This document shows, piece by piece, positions 61,098-64,000 of a stretch of 64,000 nt of DNA. The stretch is from the NCBI RefSeq assembly GCF_006352475.1, contig NZ_VCMZ01000001.1, positions 3,348,001-3,412,000 on the forward strand, read 5' to 3'. Every line of letters starts with the position of its first letter. Within the stretch, counting starts at the first letter, position 1. The stretch is from Acinetobacter pullicarnis. Its GTDB lineage: Bacteria; Pseudomonadota; Gammaproteobacteria; Pseudomonadales; Moraxellaceae. The notes beneath the pieces were generated by a model. It was not told the origin of the DNA and did no database searches. It saw only the letters and a program-made list of their open reading frames with translations. The translations under genes were made by a program, and so were the position numbers.

Positions 61098-61493
61098 TTA
61101 AGAAACAAAAGCAATAACTTCACCACCGATGCCCGCAGAGCGTGCAGCGCGATCAGTCATGATGCCTTGGCTTGTAGAAACAATTGCAATACCCAAACCT
61201 TGCTTAACGCTCGGTAATTTATCTTTACCGCGATACTGACGTAGACCTGGACGGCTTACGCGTTTCACAGTTTCGATAACTGGTTTGCCTTCGAAATATT
61301 TTAAAGTGATGGTCAAAGTTGGTTTGCCTTCTAAATCAGCAACACCTACATCTGAAACATAACCTTCTTGTTGAAGAACGTTTGCAATAGCAACCTTCAA
61401 CTTAGAATTCGGCATAGAAACGGTTTGTTTCTTAGCCATTTGTGCGTTACGAACACGGGTTAGCATGTCGGCAACGGTATCTTGCATACTCAT
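61098..61493 (-). CDS. rpsH: Ribosomal protein uS8
   Basis: The 131-residue protein binds the central domain of 16S rRNA. It starts [22 protein letters not shown] and ends with [22 protein letters not shown], typical of S8. In E. coli S8 represses the spc operon at the rplE start. It lies 11 bp after rpsN. Confidence 0.98.
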   Translation of the reverse strand: MSMQDTVADMLTRVRNAQMAKKQTVSMPNSKLKVAIANVLQQEGYVSDVGVADLEGKPTLTITLKYFEGKPVIETVKRVSRPGLRQYRGKDKLPSVKQGLGIAIVSTSQGIMTDRAARSAGIGGEVIAFVS

Positions 61494-61504
61494 CTAGTCG
61501 CTCC

Positions 61505-61810
61505 TTACCAGCTTGCCTTAACAACGCCCGGTACATCACCTTGCATTACTGTTTCGCGTAATTTGTTACGGCTTAAGCCGAACTTACGGAAGTAACCATG
61601 AGGACGACCAGTTAAACCACAGCGGTTACGCAAACGCACTGGAGATGCGTTACGCGGCAATGCTTGAAATTTCATCATCGCTTCAAAACGCTCTTCGTCA
61701 GTTGCATTTACATTTGCAATCGTTGCTTTTAATTCAGCACGTTTTGCAGCGTATTTAGCAACGGTCTGTTCGCGTTTTAATTCGCGATTAATCATACCTT
61801 TCTTAGCCAT
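61505..61810 (-). CDS. rpsN: Ribosomal protein uS14 (long, zinc-free form)
   Basis: The 101-residue product starts [20 protein letters not shown] and ends [20 protein letters not shown] and [10 protein letters not shown]. It has a single cysteine, so it is the long zinc-independent form. It lies 9 bp after rplE. Confidence 0.98.
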   Translation of the reverse strand: MAKKGMINRELKREQTVAKYAAKRAELKATIANVNATDEERFEAMMKFQALPRNASPVRLRNRCGLTGRPHGYFRKFGLSRNKLRETVMQGDVPGVVKASW

Positions 61811-61819
61811 ATCGACCTC

Positions 61820-62356
61820 TTATTTAAACGGGAAGCCGAATGCACGCATAAGCGCACGGCCTTCGTCATCGGTGCGAGCAGTCGTAGTAATAGTAATATC
61901 CATACCACGAATACGATCAATCTTGTCATAATCGATTTCAGGGAAAACGATCTGTTCTTTCAAGCCCATCGAGTAGTTACCACGACCGTCGAAAGATTTC
62001 GCTGAGAAACCACGGAAGTCACGGATACGAGGGATTGCGATTGAGATCAAACGGTCCAAGAATTCGTACATTTGGTCGCCGCGTAAAGTAACTTTACAAC
62101 CGATCGGCCAACCATCACGGATTTTAAAACCAGCGATAGATTTACGCGCAAGAGTAAGTACTGGTTTTTGACCTGCAATTGCTTGCATATCAGAAAGTGC
62201 GCCATCTAATAATTTCTTATCAGCTGAAGCAGCACCAACACCCATGTTGATCGTAATTTTTGTAATACGCGGAATTTGCATTACATTCTCAAGAGCCAAC
62301 GTATCTTTCAGTTGAGTCTTAAGTTCTTCGTTATAACGTGTTCTAAGTCTGGCCAT
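61820..62356 (-). CDS. rplE: Ribosomal protein uL5
   Basis: The 178-residue 5S rRNA-binding protein shows [16 protein letters not shown] at the start, [32 protein letters not shown] and [26 protein letters not shown] at the end. Length and motifs are normal. It lies 15 bp after rplX. Confidence 0.98.
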   Translation of the reverse strand: MARLRTRYNEELKTQLKDTLALENVMQIPRITKITINMGVGAASADKKLLDGALSDMQAIAGQKPVLTLARKSIAGFKIRDGWPIGCKVTLRGDQMYEFLDRLISIAIPRIRDFRGFSAKSFDGRGNYSMGLKEQIVFPEIDYDKIDRIRGMDITITTTARTDDEGRALMRAFGFPFK

Positions 62357-62371
62357 TGCCTTTTCAACCTA

Positions 62372-62692
62372 TTACTTCGCCGCCGCCACTGATTCACCAT
62401 TTGATTTATAAACACGAACTTTCGTGCCTTCTGCATCAAACTGGTAACCAACACGGTCAGCCTTTTGGGTTGTAGCATTAAAAACTGCCACGTTTGAGAT
62501 ATGAAGCGAAGCTTCTTGTGTAACGATACTACCTTCAGTACCAGTTGCACGGTTCGGCTTTTGATGCTTCTTCACCAAGTTAAGGCCTTCAACCTTAACT
62601 CGATCGTTAGATACAGACAAAACAGTACCCTGTTTGCCTTTCTCTTTACCTGCGATCACAATTACTTGATCGTTTTTCTTAATCTTAGCCAT
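62372..62692 (-). CDS. rplX: Ribosomal protein uL24
   Basis: The 106-residue 50S assembly-initiator protein has a KOW motif near the start ([20 protein letters not shown]) and [12 protein letters not shown]. It is of usual length. It lies between rplN (11 bp) and rplE. Confidence 0.98.
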   Translation of the reverse strand: MAKIKKNDQVIVIAGKEKGKQGTVLSVSNDRVKVEGLNLVKKHQKPNRATGTEGSIVTQEASLHISNVAVFNATTQKADRVGYQFDAEGTKVRVYKSNGESVAAAK

Positions 62693-62703
62693 GATTGCCT
62701 CTA

Positions 62704-63072
62704 TTATAGAACTTCAGGAGCCAATGAAATGATTTTCATGAACTGTTCAGTACGAAGTTCACGAGTCACTGGTCCAAAAATACGAGTGGCAATCGGAGCC
62801 TTGTTATTATTTAAAATAACAGCAGCATTATCATCAAAACGGATCACTGAACCATCTGGACGACGAATACCAAATTTTGTACGAACAACCACTGCATTCA
62901 TCACGTCGCCTTTTTTAACACGGCCACGCGGAATTGCTTCTTTTACAGTAACTTTAATAATATCGCCAACAGAAGCATAACGACGGTGTGAACCACCTAG
63001 TACTTTAATACATTGTACGCGGCGTGCACCACTATTGTCTGCTACGTCGAGCATACTTTCGGTTTGAATCAT
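62704..63072 (-). CDS. rplN: Ribosomal protein uL14
   Basis: The 122-residue 50S protein starts [20 protein letters not shown] and ends with [22 protein letters not shown], the strictly conserved L14 ends. GGAGTAGGGCA precedes the ATG. It is the first gene of the spc part of the operon and is separated from rpsQ by a 90-bp gap holding a long hairpin. Confidence 0.98.
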   Translation of the reverse strand: MIQTESMLDVADNSGARRVQCIKVLGGSHRRYASVGDIIKVTVKEAIPRGRVKKGDVMNAVVVRTKFGIRRPDGSVIRFDDNAAVILNNNKAPIATRIFGPVTRELRTEQFMKIISLAPEVL

Positions 63073-63091
63073 TGCCCTACTCCAAAACCGA

Positions 63092-63149
63092 GCATCACCG
63101 GTCGCAATTTCGAAAGGCTCAAAGAGTACTCGAAATTGACCGATGATGC
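63092..63149 (-). promoter_or_regulatory. Long stem-loop at the S10/spc junction
   Basis: In the transcript, GCAUCAUCGGUCAAUUUCGA pairs with the segment ending GACCGGUGAUGC, giving about 20 pairs with one G-U and a two-base bulge around a 16-base loop. It ends 20 bases before the rplN start. There is no T-run, so processing or control of the downstream genes is likelier than termination. Confidence 0.6.
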
Positions 63150-63162
63150 AACAAGAACCTAA

Positions 63163-63420
63163 TTACTCAGCAGCTGCTTCAACGACTTCCACTAAAGCCC
63201 AAGCTTTAGTTTTAGAAATTGGGCGGCTTTCTTTAATGGTTACAACATCGCCAGTTTTAGCAGTGTTGTTCTCATCATGAGCGTGTAATTTAGTTGAACG
63301 GCGAAGTGATTTGCCATACAACGGGTGTTGAACGCGGCGTTCGATAAGTACAACAATAGACTTGTCCATTTTGTCGCTTACTACTTTGCCGGTTAACGTG
63401 CGGACTACATTTTCACTCAT
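63163..63420 (-). CDS. rpsQ: Ribosomal protein uS17
   Basis: The 85-residue 30S protein shows [31 protein letters not shown] and a late [16 protein letters not shown]. Its ATG overlaps the rpmC stop by four bases (ATGA). It is the last gene of the S10 part of the operon. Confidence 0.98.
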   Translation of the reverse strand: MSENVVRTLTGKVVSDKMDKSIVVLIERRVQHPLYGKSLRRSTKLHAHDENNTAKTGDVVTIKESRPISKTKAWALVEVVEAAAE

Positions 63421-63614
63421 TGTCCGTTCCCCTGTTTTTCGGTGAGGAGTGTCTTAATACGTGCAACAGTCTTACGAGCAACTTGCACTTCGTGCGATTT
63501 ACCCAATTGACCCGTCGCTTTCGCCATACGAAGACGGAATTGGTTAAGCTGTTGCTCATCAAGCAAAGCTTTCAATTCTTCTACCGATTTTTCACGTAGA
63601 TCTTTAGTTTTCAT
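63417..63614 (-). CDS. rpmC: Ribosomal protein uL29
   Basis: The 65-residue 50S protein starts [20 protein letters not shown] and has [16 protein letters not shown] and [13 protein letters not shown], typical of L29. It overlaps rpsQ by four bases and the rplP stop by one base. Confidence 0.98.
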   Translation of the reverse strand: MKTKDLREKSVEELKALLDEQQLNQFRLRMAKATGQLGKSHEVQVARKTVARIKTLLTEKQGNGQ

Positions 63615-64000
63615 TACATTACCGTCCGAGTCACGATAGTGGTTTTAAACGGAAGCTTAGCAGCAGCAAGCGCAAACGCTTCACGTGCTAATTCTTCGTT
63701 CACACCTTCCATTTCGTACAGGATCTTACCTGGTTTGATTTCGCAAACCCAGTACTCCACACTACCTTTACCTTTACCCATACGTACTTCTAATGGTTTT
63801 TGAGTAATTGGTTTGTCTGGAAATACACGGATGAAGATTTTACCACCACGTTTTACACGACGGCTAATGGTACGACGCGCTGCTTCAATTTGACGCGCAG
63901 TCATACGACCACGTTCAACTGATTTAAGTGCGATTGTACCAAATGATACTGTACTGCCACGATGCGCAAGACCAGTGTTACGGCCTTTTTGCACTTTACG
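63614..64000 (-). CDS. rplP: Ribosomal protein uL16, N-terminus cut by window edge
   Basis: The visible 128 residues run from [20 protein letters not shown] to the stop and match L16 ([39 protein letters not shown]). About nine N-terminal residues lie beyond the window. L16 helps organise the tRNA-accommodation site of the 50S subunit. It overlaps rpmC by one base. Confidence 0.97.
   Translation of the reverse strand, partial: RKVQKGRNTGLAHRGSTVSFGTIALKSVERGRMTARQIEAARRTISRRVKRGGKIFIRVFPDKPITQKPLEVRMGKGKGSVEYWVCEIKPGKILYEMEGVNEELAREAFALAAAKLPFKTTIVTRTVM

Overview
The window is chromosomal DNA of an Acinetobacter. Evidence is the gene content and order (tatABC, thyA-folA, rpmB-rpmG, a long-chain alkane monooxygenase of the AlmA type, the S10/spc/alpha ribosomal block), the moderate AT-richness, and a complete insertion sequence that matches ISAba1 in length, ends, target duplication and outward promoter. 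The species cannot be fixed from sequence reading alone. Most of the window is core genome; accessory features are scattered through it.

Layout. 0-5.5 kb: the end of one PhoX-family phosphatase, an AEC permease, the tatABC operon and a second, Tat-exported PhoX-family lipoprotein. 5.5-16.3 kb: an NRDE protein, lgt, two tandem small membrane paralogs, an HxlR regulator divergent from a flavodoxin-fold oxidoreductase, ddlA, a papain-fold amidase resembling a type VI secretion cargo toxin, a DUF1963 protein, thyA-folA, a DUF4105 protein, a META-domain lipoprotein and msrA. 16.3-19.6 kb: the tonB-exbB-exbD operon with a Fur-like box inside its own promoter, and ISAba1 inserted just upstream with its outward promoter pointing at tonB. 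19.6-27.6 kb: purU, a TetR regulator divergent from an aldehyde dehydrogenase, rpmB-rpmG, a CPA2 cation/proton antiporter, an AcfC-like periplasmic protein, an FAH-family hydrolase and a YcxB-like protein.

27.8-33.9 kb is bracketed by a 127-bp direct repeat that carries a tRNA-Arg(ACG) gene and its terminator. Inside are a B12-independent methionine synthase set (mesX, mesD, a flavin reductase), two tandem membrane paralogs duplicated together with their intergenic DNA, and one unknown gene. A third tRNA-Arg and a tRNA-Ser(GCT) follow. 34-44.3 kb: RNase R with a repetitive basic tail, oligopeptidase A, a YheV zinc protein, an EamA exporter divergent from an AraC regulator, leuA and a second EamA protein.

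44.3-54.5 kb: two related mini-lipoproteins flank a MipA/OmpV remnant, a B3 metallo-beta-lactamase-like enzyme with the R-Q-K metal-site substitutions, and a divergent LysR regulator. Then come a fused TRAP permease, a rhombosortase-like protease, a lipoprotein resembling a TRAP T-component, sdhE-ygfX and almA. 54.6-64 kb: the leftward ribosomal operon from rplP (cut by the window edge) to rplQ, including secY and rpoA.

The strongest leads are the ISAba1 promoter facing the Fur-controlled TonB energy-transduction operon, the R-Q-K lactamase-like gene with its own LysR regulator, the tRNA-bracketed 5.8-kb segment holding a methionine synthase, and an apparently unpaired Tae2-like amidase.
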